DNA of 40,679 bases, taken from the NCBI GenBank assembly GCA_964534705.1, contig CAZHPY010000006.1:1-40679 (forward strand), in the 5' to 3' direction. Numbering within the stretch: position 1 is the stretch's first letter; every line of letters begins with the position of its first letter. The DNA is from CAZHPY01 sp964534705 (GTDB lineage: Bacteria > Omnitrophota > Gorgyraeia > 2-01-FULL-45-10). Below the pieces are notes generated by a model. The model was not told the origin of the DNA. It saw only the letters and a list, made by a program, of their open reading frames with translations, and searched no databases. Shown piece by piece: positions 40,093 through 40,679 of the stretch. The position numbers and the translations under genes were made by a program.

Positions 40093-40679
40093 CAGTCCTG
40101 ATAGCAGGTTCTTTATAAAGACGCTCGGATGCAAGGTCAACCAATATGAGTCGCAGGCTATAAGGGAGCTGCTCCTTAATGCCGGTTTTAAGGAATGCCT
40201 TTCAAAAGAGGCCGCGGATATTTATATAATAAATACCTGCACTGTTACGCATAAGGCGGAAGCTGAATCGCGTTACTGGTCAGGTGTTTTTCATAAGGCA
40301 AACCCTGATGCACGGATAGTAATTACCGGCTGTTGCGCGGAAAAGGATGAAGGCCTGTTTTCCACCCTCCCAGGCGTCTCAAACGTTATAAAGAACCATG
40401 ATAAATCAAAGATCGCTGAAATACTATCCAATGCTCCCAACTCACTACTCACCCCGCCTTGCCCGTCGCGACCGGAGGGGCAGGCTACTCCCAACCATGT
40501 TTTACGAATAACTGACTTCAAAAACCACTCAAAAGCATTCGTGAAGATACAGGACGGCTGCGCTAACTTTTGCTCTTATTGCAAGGTCCCATATGTAAGA
40601 GGCCCCTTGATATCAAAACCAATAAATGATGTGGCTGAAGAGATATCTATCCTGGCAGCCAGGGGGTTTAAGGAGATCG
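40076..40679 (+). CDS. mtaB: MtaB-like tRNA methylthiotransferase, N-terminal part (3' end outside window)
   Basis: Radical SAM enzyme that adds methylthio to t6A37 of tRNA. The visible about 201 residues hold the N-terminal cluster domain (LGCKVNQYES, NTCTVTHKAEAESR, ITGCCAEKD) and the radical SAM cysteines CANFCSYCKVP. The KVNQYE form and short CTVT region favour MtaB over MiaB or RimO. Between the domains lies an 18-residue segment, SLLTPPCPSRPEGQATPN, encoded by an inserted repeat (40434-40487). ATG 40076 lies inside the end of rsmE. Confidence 0.9.
   Translation, partial: MNAEDSSPDSRFFIKTLGCKVNQYESQAIRELLLNAGFKECLSKEAADIYIINTCTVTHKAEAESRYWSGVFHKANPDARIVITGCCAEKDEGLFSTLPGVSNVIKNHDKSKIAEILSNAPNSLLTPPCPSRPEGQATPNHVLRITDFKNHSKAFVKIQDGCANFCSYCKVPYVRGPLISKPINDVAEEISILAARGFKEI
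40434..40495 (+). repeat. In-frame repeat insertion within mtaB
   Basis: Flanked by direct copies of CTCCCAAC (40434-40441 and 40488-40495), 54 bases apart, exactly 18 codons. The core is GC-rich and partly palindromic (GCCTTGCCC...GGGGCAGGC). The left part is the reverse complement of the spacer word before aroK. Confidence 0.7.

Noticed and set aside
1..40679. CRISPR arrays, insertion sequences, prophage or integrase genes
   Set aside because: No regularly spaced identical repeats, transposase, integrase or phage structural genes were seen; the repeats found are short junction elements.

Overview
The window looks like a chromosomal segment of a Gram-negative, deep-branching bacterium. My best guess is the candidate phylum Omnitrophota (OP3) or a close relative. 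The reasons are a secreted 2284-residue multidomain protein of the type common there, a TolQ/ExbB-TolR/ExbD pair, diaminopimelate made by the DapL route, heavy use of ATA and AGG/AGA codons, and mid-range GC. This placement is inference; no rRNA gene is present. All of the roughly 43 protein genes and the single tRNA lie on the + strand, mostly with gaps of a few bases or ATGA-type overlaps.

Layout. 1-4855: the end of aroC, then aroK, two small membrane proteins, a membrane diguanylate cyclase, truA, a HAD phosphatase, and the ribosomal pair rplM-rpsI with its own promoter and a 5'-end hairpin. 4877-17632: an amino-acid block, argC-J-B-D-F-G-H followed without a break by lysA-dapF-dapA-dapB-dapL. 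It converts N-acetylglutamyl-phosphate to arginine and aspartate semialdehyde to lysine and the peptidoglycan precursor meso-DAP. 17636-21794: cofactor genes folK, panC, nadA and an aspartate dehydrogenase (nadX), then a TtcA-family thiolase and a tiny basic protein with a duplicated motif, closed by a terminator. 21902-29737: uvrA, an exported TPR protein, exbB/exbD and a TonB-position membrane protein, a run of very small genes (zinc ribbon, DUF2582-type winged helix, unknowns), cutA, and a stand-alone LigD-type 3'-phosphoesterase. 29820-40679: tRNA-Ala(CGC), the giant protein, an exported MEMO-AMMECR1 fusion, a membrane-anchored three-repeat protein, rsmE, and the start of a MtaB-like methylthiotransferase.

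Three non-coding themes stand out. First, all three clear terminators in the window are fused to the next promoter. The hairpin's 3' arm or T-tract supplies the -35 box, followed by exactly 17 bases and the same -10, TAATAT. Second, the giant protein and the MEMO-AMMECR1 fusion have -10 boxes 6-7 bases before their ATG and no Shine-Dalgarno, which suggests leaderless mRNAs. Third, short repetitive spacer sequences sit at many gene junctions. One has apparently entered the mtaB reading frame as a 54-base in-frame insertion, and another encodes the start of a signal peptide.

All calls come from reading the sequence and from remembered family motifs; no database search was run.
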